Part shown: positions 1-7,746 of the stretch, piece after piece
Numbering within the stretch: the first letter of the stretch is position 1
How the letters are laid out: every line of letters starts with the position of its first letter
The notes under the pieces: generated by a model
Seen by the model: the letters and a program-made list of their open reading frames with translations, nothing else
What the model was told of the DNA's origin: nothing
The model's database searches: none
Made by a program: the position numbers and the translations under genes
Assembly (NCBI RefSeq): GCF_003710085.1
Contig: NZ_CP033324.1
Location: 3,907,501 to 3,971,500 of the forward strand
Source of the DNA: Nocardioides pantholopis
GTDB taxonomy: Bacteria > Actinomycetota > Actinomycetes > Propionibacteriales > Nocardioidaceae
Length of the DNA: 64,000 nucleotides
Reading direction: 5' to 3'

Positions 1-1632
1 CGTCGTGGCGACCCCGTCGGCCTCGAGCGTGACCCGGTCGGGCGCCGCAGCCAGGACCGCCGGGCCGGCCGCGATCCGGTAGCCGTCGCGGCCGCCGTAC
101 CAGCGCACCTCGAGCGGCTCGGACAGGCCGTCGACGGCGAACGACGTCGACTGCGGCTGGCTGACCACGTTGCGCCACGCCACCGGGATCCGCCGCTGCA
201 CGGTGCGGGCCAGGCGGTCGTGCTCGGCCAGCGCGACCGCCGCGGCGGCGGCCGGCGCGGCCAGGGCCGCGGGGTCGGCCCCGGCGGACCGGCTGGCCAG
301 CTCCTGGACGTCGAGGAAGTCGGTGCTGACCTCGCCGGCGGCGAAGACCGGGTGCCGCAGCACCTCCACGAGCAGGTCGCGGTTGGTCCTCGGACCGTGG
401 ACCCGGGCCCGGGACAGCGCCCCGGCGAGCCGGCGCAGCGCCTGCTCCCGGGTCGGCGCCCAGGCGATGACCTTGGCGAGCATCGCGTCGTAGTGGGTGC
501 CGACCTCGCTACCGGTGACGAAGCCGGTGTCCAGGCGGATGCCGGGCTCGGACGGGCCGGTGAACTCGGCGACGACGTCGGGGACCTCGAAGGTGACCAG
601 GGTGCCGCTCTGCGGCTGCCAGTCGGCGGCCGGGTCCTCGGCGTAGAGCCGGACCTCGACGGCGTGCCCACGCGGCCCCTCGGCCGGTGCGAGGACCGGG
701 TGGCCCTCGGCGACGGCGAGCTGCTGCTCGACCAGGTCGACCCCGAAGACTGCCTCGGTGACCGGGTGCTCGACCTGGAGGCGGGTGTTCATCTCCAGGA
801 ACCAGAACCGGGTGGGGTCGCCCGCGTCGAGGAGGAACTCCACGGTGCCGGCGCCGACGTAGTCGATCGCGGCGGCGGCCCGGCGCGCGGCCTCGTGCAG
901 CGCCGCGCGGGTCTCCTCGGCCAGGCCCGGGGCCGGGGTCTCCTCGACCACCTTCTGGTGGCGGCGCTGGATCGAGCAGTCGCGCTCGCCGTACACCGCG
1001 ACCGTGCCGTGCCGGTCGCCGACGACCTGGACCTCGACGTGGCGGCCGTGCTCGACGTACGGCTCGACGAAGACGGTGCCGTCGCCGAACGCCGAGGCCG
1101 CCTCCGCGGCGGCCTTCTCCACCTCGCCGGGCAGGTCGGCCAGCGTGCGGACCACCCGCATCCCGCGGCCGCCACCGCCCGCGGAGGCCTTCACCAGCAG
1201 CGGCAGGTCGGCCTCGGTGGCCCCGGTGCCGAGGTCGGCGAGGACCGGCACGCCGGCGGCCTCCATCAGCTTCTTGGACTCGATCTTGGAGCCCATCGAC
1301 TCGATCGAGGCGGGGTCCGGCCCGACCCAGGTCAGGCCGGCGGCCAGGACCGCGCGGGCGAAGTCGGCGTTCTCGGAGAGGAAGCCGTAGCCGGGGTGGA
1401 CAGCGTCGGCGCCGGCCCGGCGGGCGGCCTCGACGACCAGGTCGGCCCGCAGGTAGGTCTCGGCCGGGGTGCTGCCCGGCAGCCGGACCGCGTGGTCGGC
1501 CTCCGCGACGAACGGCAGGCCCGCGTCGGCGTCGGAGTGCACGGCCACGGTCTCGACGCCGAGTCGGCGGCAGGTGGTGAACACGCGGCGGGCGATCTCG
1601 CCCCGGTTGGCCACGAGGAGTCGGGTGATCAC
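1..1632 (-). CDS. acyl-CoA carboxylase alpha subunit (biotin carboxylase), partial
   Basis: This is the N-terminal 544 codons of a biotin carboxylase chain that runs off the left edge. It should carboxylate biotin with ATP and bicarbonate for the beta subunit encoded just upstream. The start GTG at 1632 gives VITRLLVANRGEIARRV, the classic biotin carboxylase N-terminus. The ATP-grasp glycine loop (KASAGGGGRGMRVV), the ERDCSIQRRHQK motif and the EMNTRLQVEHPVTE motif follow in order. The biotin attachment site (AMKM-type) is not visible and should lie beyond position 1. It starts 8 nt after the stop of the beta subunit and ends a coupled operon, so it is probably a 3-methylcrotonyl/geranyl-CoA-type carboxylase chain. 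Substrate is inferred from the neighbours, not from specificity residues. Confidence 0.93.
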   Translation of the reverse strand, partial: MITRLLVANRGEIARRVFTTCRRLGVETVAVHSDADAGLPFVAEADHAVRLPGSTPAETYLRADLVVEAARRAGADAVHPGYGFLSENADFARAVLAAGLTWVGPDPASIESMGSKIESKKLMEAAGVPVLADLGTGATEADLPLLVKASAGGGGRGMRVVRTLADLPGEVEKAAAEAASAFGDGTVFVEPYVEHGRHVEVQVVGDRHGTVAVYGERDCSIQRRHQKVVEETPAPGLAEETRAALHEAARRAAAAIDYVGAGTVEFLLDAGDPTRFWFLEMNTRLQVEHPVTEAVFGVDLVEQQLAVAEGHPVLAPAEGPRGHAVEVRLYAEDPAADWQPQSGTLVTFEVPDVVAEFTGPSEPGIRLDTGFVTGSEVGTHYDAMLAKVIAWAPTREQALRRLAGALSRARVHGPRTNRDLLVEVLRHPVFAAGEVSTDFLDVQELASRSAGADPAALAAPAAAAAVALAEHDRLARTVQRRIPVAWRNVVSQPQSTSFAVDGLSEPLEVRWYGGRDGYRIAAGPAVLAAAPDRVTLEADGVATT

Positions 1633-1640
1633 TTCTGGCC

Positions 1641-3242
1641 TCACATTCGGAAGACGCCGAAGCGGTCGGTGCCGGCGACCGGTGCGGTGTCGATGACGGA
1701 CAGGCAGATGCCCAGGACGGTGCGGGTGTCGCGGGGGTCGATGACGCCGTCGTCGTAGAGCATCCCGGACAGGACGTAGGGCAGGCTCTGCTCCTCGACC
1801 ATCTGCTCCACGAAGGCCCGCATCCCCGCGTCGGCCTCCTCGTCGAACGGCTTGCCCTTCGCCTCGGCGGCGGCGCGCGAGACGATCGAGAGCACCCCGG
1901 CGAGCTGGGCGGGCCCCATCACCGCGGACTTGGCGTTGGGCCAGGTGAACAGGAAGCGCGGGTCGTAGGCGCGACCGTTCATCCCGTAGTTGCCGGCGCC
2001 GTAGGAGGCCCCGATCAGCACCGAGAGGTGCGGCACCGTCGAGTTGGAGACCGCGTTGATCATCGCGGCGCCGTGCTTGATGATCCCGCCCTGCTCGTAC
2101 TCCGCGCCGACCATGTAGCCGGTGGTGTTGTGCAGGAACAGCAGCGGGGTGTCGCTGGAGTTGGCGAGCTGGATGAACTGGGTGGCCTTCTGGGCCTCCT
2201 CGCTGAACAGCACGCCCTGGGCGTTGGCGAGGATCCCGATCGGCCGGCCGTGCAGCCGCGCCCAGCCGGTGACCAGCGACGCGCCGTAGAGCGGCTTGAA
2301 CTCGTCGAAGGCCACCTCGTTGCCGGCGCTCGGCCCGTCCACGATCCGGGCGATCACCTCGCGCGGGTCGAAAGGCTCCTTGAGGTCGGCCGGGATCAGG
2401 TCCAGCAGCGTGTCCGGGTCGTACGCCGGCTCGGCGTACGCCGTGGGCTCGGGGGAGGCCTTGCGCCAGTTCAGCCGGGCGACGATGCGCCGGCCGATCC
2501 GGATCGCGTCGCGCTCGTCCTCGGCGAGGTAGTCGGCCAGCCCGGAGGTCCGGGCGTGCATCTCGGCGCCGCCGAGGGTCTCGTCGTCGGTGTCCTCGCC
2601 GGTGGCCATCTTCACCAGCGGCGGCCCGGCCAGGAACACCTTGGCCTGCTCCTTGACCATCACCGTGTAGTCGGAGAGCCCCGGCACGTAGGCGCCGCCG
2701 GCGGTCGCGTTGCCGAAGACCAGCGCGATCGTGGGCTGCCGGCGGGCGCTGGCCCGGGTCAGGTCCCGGAAGACCTTGCCGCCCGGGATGAAGATCTCCT
2801 TCTGGGTCGGCAGGTCGGCTCCGGCGGACTCGACCAGGCTGATGCTGGGCAGCCCGTTCTCCTCGGCGATCTGCGCGGCCCGGAAGGTCTTGCGCAGCGT
2901 CCAGGGGTTGGAGGCGCCACCCTTCACGGTCGGGTCGTTGGCGGTGATCATGCACTCCACGCCCTCGACCACGCCGATGCCGGTCACCACGCTGGCGCCG
3001 ACTGTGAAGTCCGAGCCCCAGCCGGCCAGCGGGCTGAGCTCGAGGAACGCCGAGCCCTCGTCGATGAGCAGCTCGATCCGCTCGCGGGGCAGCAGCTTGC
3101 CGCGCTCGTGGTGGCGGGCGACGTACTTCTCCCCGCCGCCGGCGACGGCCTTCGCGTGCTGCTCGTCGAGGTCGGCGAGCTTGGCGAGCAGGTGCTCGCG
3201 GCGGTCCCCCTCGGTCCCGGCCTCGCTGTCGATGGCCGTCAT
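1641..3242 (-). CDS. acyl-CoA carboxylase beta subunit (carboxyltransferase), methylcrotonyl-CoA type
   Basis: A 533-residue carboxyltransferase, the usual length for the beta subunit of methylcrotonyl- or geranyl-CoA carboxylases. The N-terminal half has the acyl-CoA-binding region with [21 protein letters not shown] and [11 protein letters not shown]. The C-terminal half has [24 protein letters not shown] split by an oxyanion glycine turn, plus [18 protein letters not shown]. These are features of the MCC/GCC group more than of propionyl-CoA carboxylases. The ATG at 3242 overlaps the acyl-CoA dehydrogenase stop (ATGA), so translation is coupled. It should transfer carboxylate from biotin to the gamma carbon of an enoyl-CoA made by the neighbouring dehydrogenase. 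Substrate (3-methylcrotonyl-CoA versus a longer terpenoid acyl-CoA) cannot be fixed from sequence alone. Confidence 0.92.
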   Translation of the reverse strand: MTAIDSEAGTEGDRREHLLAKLADLDEQHAKAVAGGGEKYVARHHERGKLLPRERIELLIDEGSAFLELSPLAGWGSDFTVGASVVTGIGVVEGVECMITANDPTVKGGASNPWTLRKTFRAAQIAEENGLPSISLVESAGADLPTQKEIFIPGGKVFRDLTRASARRQPTIALVFGNATAGGAYVPGLSDYTVMVKEQAKVFLAGPPLVKMATGEDTDDETLGGAEMHARTSGLADYLAEDERDAIRIGRRIVARLNWRKASPEPTAYAEPAYDPDTLLDLIPADLKEPFDPREVIARIVDGPSAGNEVAFDEFKPLYGASLVTGWARLHGRPIGILANAQGVLFSEEAQKATQFIQLANSSDTPLLFLHNTTGYMVGAEYEQGGIIKHGAAMINAVSNSTVPHLSVLIGASYGAGNYGMNGRAYDPRFLFTWPNAKSAVMGPAQLAGVLSIVSRAAAEAKGKPFDEEADAGMRAFVEQMVEEQSLPYVLSGMLYDDGVIDPRDTRTVLGICLSVIDTAPVAGTDRFGVFRM

Positions 3243-4402
3243 TTCGTGTACCCCAGCAGCTTGGCGGCAAGGTCGGTGAGCACCTCGGTCGCTCCTCCTC
3301 CGATCGGCAGGAGCCGGGCGTCGCGGTAGTGCCGCTCCACCTCGGTCCCGTGCATGTATCCCGTCCCGCCGTGCAGCTGGACGGCCTGGTCACAGACGTA
3401 CGTCGCGGCCTCGCAGGCGGTCTGCTTGGCCAGGCAGGCCTCCGCGATCACCTGCTCCCCGGCGACGTGCCGGGCCGCGACGGCGTGGGTGTAGGCGCGG
3501 GCGGCCTCCACCCGGCGGTGCATCTCGACGAGCTTGTGGCGCACCACCTGGCGCCGGATCAGCGGCTCCCCGAACGTGGTGCGCTCGCGGCAGTAGGCGG
3601 CTGCCAGCTCCAGGGAGCGGGCGGCGATGCCGTAGCCGTGCACCGCCAGAGCCATCCGCTCCACGACGAACTGCTCGGCGATGTACCAGAAGCCGGCGTC
3701 CTCCTCGCCGACCAGGTTCCCGGCCGGGACCCGCACGTCGACGTAGGACAGCTCGGCGGTGTCGGAGCAGTGCCAGCCCATCTTCGCCAGCGACCGGTCG
3801 ACGGTGAAGCCGGGCGTGTCGGTGTCGACCACCAGGAGGCTCACGCCGCCGGACCCGGCGCCGCCGGTGCGCACGGCGGTGGTCACGAAGTCGGCGCGGG
3901 CCCCGGAGGTGATGAAGGTCTTGGCCCCGTTGACGAGGTAATAGGGCTCCCCGTCCCCCGTGACCAGCTCAGCGGTCGTGCGCAGGTTGCCGACGTCCGA
4001 CCCGCCGCCGGGCTCGGTGATCGCCAGGGACCCGATCCTCTCCCCGGCCAGCGTGGGCCGCACGTAGCGCTCCACGAGGTCCGGCGACCCGTGGGCGGCG
4101 ATGTGCGGCAGCGCGATGCCGTTGGTGAACAGGCCGGCCATCAGGCCGCTGGAGGCGCCCGCGCCGAACATGCCCTCCTGGAGGGCGATGGTGTCCAGCA
4201 GGTCGCCGCCCTCGCCGCCGACGTCCTCGGGGAAGGAGACCCCGAGCAGGCCCTGGCGGGCCGCCGCGCGGTGCAGCTCGCGCGGGATCGAGCCGGCGTC
4301 CTCCCACGCCTGCAGGTGCGGCGCCACCTCGCGGCGGGTGAACTCCGCGGCGGTCTCCCGCAGCGCGCTGCGGGCCTCTCGGGCCTCGTCGGTGACGCTC
4401 AC
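3239..4402 (-). CDS. acyl-CoA dehydrogenase (isovaleryl/citronellyl-CoA-like)
   Basis: A 387-residue FAD acyl-CoA dehydrogenase starting at GTG 4402, where it overlaps the AtuA stop as GTGA. The FAD-binding segment [12 protein letters not shown] and the C-terminal [11 protein letters not shown] are present. The usual C-terminal catalytic glutamate of short/medium-chain enzymes (EGTSEIQ) is replaced by IGGGATEVL. Instead a glutamate at about residue 248 in VVERMALAV sits where isovaleryl-CoA dehydrogenase keeps its catalytic base. This suits a 3-methyl-branched substrate whose product feeds the carboxylase encoded next. It would form the alpha,beta-double bond and pass electrons to ETF. The exact acyl chain is inferred from the operon. 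Confidence 0.93.
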   Translation of the reverse strand: MSVTDEAREARSALRETAAEFTRREVAPHLQAWEDAGSIPRELHRAAARQGLLGVSFPEDVGGEGGDLLDTIALQEGMFGAGASSGLMAGLFTNGIALPHIAAHGSPDLVERYVRPTLAGERIGSLAITEPGGGSDVGNLRTTAELVTGDGEPYYLVNGAKTFITSGARADFVTTAVRTGGAGSGGVSLLVVDTDTPGFTVDRSLAKMGWHCSDTAELSYVDVRVPAGNLVGEEDAGFWYIAEQFVVERMALAVHGYGIAARSLELAAAYCRERTTFGEPLIRRQVVRHKLVEMHRRVEAARAYTHAVAARHVAGEQVIAEACLAKQTACEAATYVCDQAVQLHGGTGYMHGTEVERHYRDARLLPIGGGATEVLTDLAAKLLGYTK

Positions 4403-6150
4403 AGCAGGTCCTCCTGGACATGGACGGGACGGGACCGCACCCACTCGCCGAGCGCCTTGGCCTGGGGGTCGAACCGCGTCGAGGCGGCGACGCCCTGGCC
4501 CAGGAGCCCGCGGATCACGACGTTCACGGCGCCGAGGTTCGGCAGCACGTAGACGTCGAGGTCGAGGTCGGCCGCCTCGGGGACCAGCTCGCGCACCTTG
4601 CGCGGGCTGAGCAGCTTCGCGAGCCACGAGACCCGTTGGGCGTGCAGGGGCGAGCCGTCGTTGGCCACCCACAGGCCGAGGTTGGCGTCGCCGCCCTTGT
4701 CGCCGGAGCGGGCGTGCACGAACGAGCCCAGCGGCACCCGGCGGGTCAGCGTGTCCGGCGGAGCGGGGTACGGCGAGGGCCGCCGGCCCGCGTCGCGCAC
4801 CTCCGGGTCGGTCCCGGCGGGGCCGAACTCGGTCGGATCGGCGACCACCTCGCGGGTGCCGTCCGCGTGGACGACCGTGTGGGTGACGGCCGCGCGGTCG
4901 ACGTACGCCGCCCGGTAGACGCCGTACGGCGTGGCCGGGCCGGGGGGCGCGGTCAGCGTGAAGCCGGGGTAGGAGCCGAGGCCGAGCTCGACGGCGGCGG
5001 CGGTGAACGCCCGGCCACAGGGGTCGGGCCGGGGGTCCATCACCGTGCAGCGCAGCAGCGTGGCGGCGCCCTCCTCGGTCTCCGCGCCGGGCTGCGCGGT
5101 CTGGCCGCCGGTCCAGCTGACCTCGGCGGCCGTGAGCCGCGGGGAGAGCTGGGCGCGCACCCAGTCGGCCTTGGCGTCGACGTCGAGGCCGGTGAGCACG
5201 AACTCCACGGTGTTGCGGAAGCCGCCGAGCTCGTTGACGCAGACCTTGAGCTGCTCCGGCGGCGGGCCGCCGCGGACGCCGGTGACCGCGACCCGGTCCG
5301 GGCCGGCCTGCTCGAGGCGGACCGTCTCCAGGTGGGTGGCGACGTCGGGGTTGAGGTAGCGGGTGGACTGGATCTCGTAGACCAGCTGCGCGGTGACGGT
5401 GTCGACGGTGACCGCGCCGCCGGTCCCGGCGTGCTTGGTGATGACGCTGGAGCCGTCCGCGGCGATCTCGGCGAGCGGGAAGCCGAGCGGCAGCGCGGGG
5501 TCCCGGCCGTCGGCGAGCAGCTCGCGGAACCCGGAGAAGTTCCCGCCGGTCGCCTGGGTGCCGCACTCCAGCACGTGGCCGGCCACGACGGCGCCCGCCA
5601 GCTCGTCGTACGACGTGGGCGTCCAGCCGAAGCGGGCGGCGGCGGGTCCGACGACCAGGGAGGCGTCGGTGACCCGGCCGGTGACGACGATGTCGGCGCC
5701 GCGGGTCAGGGCGGCGGCGATGCCGAAGCCGCCGAGATAGGCGTTGGCGGTGAGCGCGCCTCCGAAGCCGAGCTCGGCGGCCTGCGCGCGCAGGTCGTCG
5801 CCCTCGACGTGGGCGACCTGCGGGTCCAGGCCGAGCCCGCGGGCCACTTCGCGGACCCGGTCGGCCAGCCCGGCCGGGTTGAGCCCGCCGGCGTTGCTGA
5901 CGATGCGGACCCCCCGCTCCAGCGCCAGGCCCAGGCAGTCCTCGAGCTGGCGCAGGTGGCTGCGGGCGTAGCCCAGGGACGGGTCCTTCATCGTGTCCCG
6001 GCCCAGGATCAGCATCGTGAGCTCGGCGAGGTAGTCGCCGGTCAGCACGTCGAGCGGGCCGCCCTCGAGCATCTCCCGCATCGCGGCGGCCCGGTCGCCG
6101 TAGAAGCCCGAGCAGTTGCCGATCCGCAGCACGTCGTCCGGCGCGCTCAT
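4399..6150 (-). CDS. AtuA family protein (DUF1446)
   Basis: A 583-residue protein of the acyclic terpene utilisation A family. The N-terminus (RIGNCSGFYGDR) and GDYLAELTMLILGR are typical of DUF1446. A central stretch around residues 190-280 contains GRVTDASLVVGPAAARFGW and ECGTQATGGNFSGF. The last 120 residues form the AtuA ferredoxin-like domain, marked by HARSGDKGGDANLGLWV. Biochemical function is still unclear in the family; AtuA is needed for citronellol/geraniol growth in Pseudomonas and recurs next to MCC-like carboxylases. ATG 6150 overlaps the upstream stop (ATGA). Here it sits with a branched-chain dehydrogenase and both carboxylase subunits, so it probably acts after or on the carboxylated product. 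Confidence 0.88.
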   Translation of the reverse strand: MSAPDDVLRIGNCSGFYGDRAAAMREMLEGGPLDVLTGDYLAELTMLILGRDTMKDPSLGYARSHLRQLEDCLGLALERGVRIVSNAGGLNPAGLADRVREVARGLGLDPQVAHVEGDDLRAQAAELGFGGALTANAYLGGFGIAAALTRGADIVVTGRVTDASLVVGPAAARFGWTPTSYDELAGAVVAGHVLECGTQATGGNFSGFRELLADGRDPALPLGFPLAEIAADGSSVITKHAGTGGAVTVDTVTAQLVYEIQSTRYLNPDVATHLETVRLEQAGPDRVAVTGVRGGPPPEQLKVCVNELGGFRNTVEFVLTGLDVDAKADWVRAQLSPRLTAAEVSWTGGQTAQPGAETEEGAATLLRCTVMDPRPDPCGRAFTAAAVELGLGSYPGFTLTAPPGPATPYGVYRAAYVDRAAVTHTVVHADGTREVVADPTEFGPAGTDPEVRDAGRRPSPYPAPPDTLTRRVPLGSFVHARSGDKGGDANLGLWVANDGSPLHAQRVSWLAKLLSPRKVRELVPEAADLDLDVYVLPNLGAVNVVIRGLLGQGVAASTRFDPQAKALGEWVRSRPVHVQEDLL

Positions 6151-6944
6151 CGGCGGTCCCGCCCCGGGCCGGCCGGGCCGGCGAAGGCCTGGGCGATCGT
6201 GAGCCACTGCTCGGCGTCGGCGCCGAGCGCCACCAGGTCGGTGTCGTCGCGGTGCACCCGCTGGGTGACCAGCCGGCAGAAGTCGTACGCCGACCCGGTG
6301 ACCGACTGCGCGGCGTCCTCGGGACCCCACGCCCAGGTCTCGCCGGACGGCGCGGTCAGCTGGATCCGGAACTCCGCGGCCGGGGCGTCCAGGCCCCGGT
6401 TGCGGAACGCGTAGTCGCGGGTCCGGACGCCGAGGTGGGCGACGTGGCGGATCCGGTCGGTCGGTGCGGTCCCGGTCCCCAGCGCCTCGTGCACGTCGAG
6501 CGCGTGCGCCCAGGTCTCCATGAAGCGGGCGGTCGCCATCGAGGCCGGCGACATCGGCGGCCCGAACCACGGCATCCGCTCGTCGTCGGGGAAGTCCAGC
6601 AGCGCCGCCCGCAGCCCGTCGCGCGCGGCGCCCCAGCGGGCCAGCAGCGCCGGCGGCTCGAGCGCGGCGATCTGGTGGGCGCTGGCGTCGACGTACCCCT
6701 CGGGGTCGGCGATGGCCTCCAGCACCTTCTCGTCCCAGGCCGCCTTCCCCTCCGGGGTCAGGCTGCCCGCCGCGAGCATGGCGACCTCGTCGGTCCACAG
6801 CAGGTGCGCGATCTGGGTGGCCACGGTCCAGCCCTCGGCGGGCGTCGGCGTCGCCCAGCCGTCGGCGTCGAGGCCGGCCACCGCGCTCCACAGGGTGTCG
6901 CCCTCGGCGGTCAGGTCGGCGAGCAGGTCGTCGAGCAGGGTCAT
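6147..6944 (-). CDS. TIGR03084-type DinB/maleylpyruvate isomerase fold protein
   Basis: A 265-residue protein of the DinB-like mycothiol-dependent enzyme superfamily, closest by eye to the TIGR03084 set often found with acyl-CoA metabolism. The N-terminal four-helix bundle begins MTLLDDLLADLTAEGD and includes the W-x-x-x-x-P-A-EGW segment (WATPTPAEGWTVATQIAHLLW). A histidine in IAHLLW and HALDVHEAL could bind metal. The C-terminal domain (GETWAWGPEDAAQSVTGSAYDFCRLVTQR) is the MDMPI C-type fold. It overlaps its neighbours on both sides by ATGA, placing it firmly in the AtuA operon. The reaction is unknown; mycothiol or another thiol cofactor is a family-level inference. Confidence 0.8.
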   Translation of the reverse strand: MTLLDDLLADLTAEGDTLWSAVAGLDADGWATPTPAEGWTVATQIAHLLWTDEVAMLAAGSLTPEGKAAWDEKVLEAIADPEGYVDASAHQIAALEPPALLARWGAARDGLRAALLDFPDDERMPWFGPPMSPASMATARFMETWAHALDVHEALGTGTAPTDRIRHVAHLGVRTRDYAFRNRGLDAPAAEFRIQLTAPSGETWAWGPEDAAQSVTGSAYDFCRLVTQRVHRDDTDLVALGADAEQWLTIAQAFAGPAGPGRDRR

Positions 6945-7573
6945 GCGCTCTCCTTCGTCGGCGCCGGGGCGAGCGCGGCGTCGAGGGTGCGGGCCCACTG
7001 GTCGAGGATCCGGGCCCGTCGGCGGGTGTCGTCGGTGATGGTCTGGGCCAGGCCGAGGCCGCGGACCAGGTCGAGGGTGGCCTGCACGAGCTCGCGCGAC
7101 CCGTCGCGGGACTCGTCGGCGCCGAGCAGCTCGACGGTCAGGTGGTGGATCTCGCGGCCGACGCGCTGCTCCAGCGGCGCCACGGCGGCCAGCAGCGCCG
7201 GGTCGGTGCGGGCGGCGACCCACAGCTCGAGGGCCGCGGTGAAGACCGGCGAGGTGAAGTGGTCGGCGAGCATCTGAAGCACCGCCCGGGTGCGCCGCTC
7301 CCCCGTCGGCAGCCGCTCGGCCGCGGCGCTCAGCTCGGCGGCGCGCACCTCGGCGACGTGCTCCACGGCGGCGACGACCAGTGCGTTCTTGCTCGGGAAG
7401 TGGTGCAGCTGAGCCCCGCGGCTGACCCCGGCGCGCTCGGAGACCAGCGTGGTCGAGGTCCCGGCGAAGCCGCGCTCGACGAGCAGCTCCACGGTCGCCT
7501 CCAGCAGCCGGGCGCGCATGGCCCGCGACCGCTCCTCCTGCGGAACCCGAGTCGGGGATGTGGTGCCGGTCAC
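6941..7573 (-). CDS. TetR/AcrR family regulator of the acyl-CoA carboxylase operon
   Basis: A TetR regulator of about 210 residues, first gene of the six-gene operon. The helix-turn-helix lies near residues 25-65 (GFAGTSTTLVSERAGVSRGAQLHHFPSKNALV is split across it), followed by an alpha-helical ligand domain. The frame is open to a TTG at 7609, but I chose GTG 7573: the TTGACT at 7609-7604 looks like a -35 element and a weak CATGCT at 7585-7580 would put the transcript start on the GTG, a leaderless arrangement common in actinobacteria. It probably represses its own operon and is released by an acyl-CoA or terpenoid. Start choice is less certain than the family. Confidence 0.86.
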   Translation of the reverse strand: MTGTTSPTRVPQEERSRAMRARLLEATVELLVERGFAGTSTTLVSERAGVSRGAQLHHFPSKNALVVAAVEHVAEVRAAELSAAAERLPTGERRTRAVLQMLADHFTSPVFTAALELWVAARTDPALLAAVAPLEQRVGREIHHLTVELLGADESRDGSRELVQATLDLVRGLGLAQTITDDTRRRARILDQWARTLDAALAPAPTKESA

Positions 7574-7579
7574 GGCTGA

Positions 7580-7617
7580 AGCATGCCCCGCCCCCCAACA
7601 AACAGTCAAGCCTGCTT
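7580..7617 (-). promoter_or_regulatory. putative promoter and operator of the TetR-led operon
   Basis: On the minus strand, TTGACT (7609-7604) is followed after 18 nt by CATGCT (7585-7580), and the GTG of the TetR gene lies 7 nt further on. An imperfect dyad AAACAG-6 nt-CTGCTT at 7600-7617 overlaps the -35 box. This is the expected place for an autorepressing TetR operator. The -10 match is poor (3 of 6), so this is a tentative call. Confidence 0.4.
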
Positions 7618-7624
7618 TTTTCTA

Positions 7625-7729
7625 CCGGTTGAATCGGGACTCCCGCCCGTCGAGTCGGGGGTTTCGCCGGTCGAGTCGGGACTCCCGCCCGTCGAGTCGG
7701 GGGTTCTGTACGCCGAGTCGGGAGTTGCG
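7625..7729. repeat. 21-bp tandem repeat, five units
   Basis: Five consecutive 21-bp units (7625-7645, 7646-7666, 7667-7687, 7688-7708, 7709-7729) share the core GTCGAGTCGGG at fixed phase. Units alternate between an ACTCCCG and a GGTTTCG ending; the GAGTCGGGACTC version is itself a near-palindrome. The array lies downstream of the ABC permease stop (7747, minus strand) and upstream of the TetR promoter. Same-family units recur at 11943-12068 on the other side of the ABC/PadR operon. No spacers exist, so it is not CRISPR. Confidence 0.85.
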
Positions 7730-7746
7730 GATGGGCCCGGGGCCCG

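Noticed and set aside
7625..7729. CRISPR array
   Set aside because: Units are contiguous with no unique spacers, and no cas genes are present.
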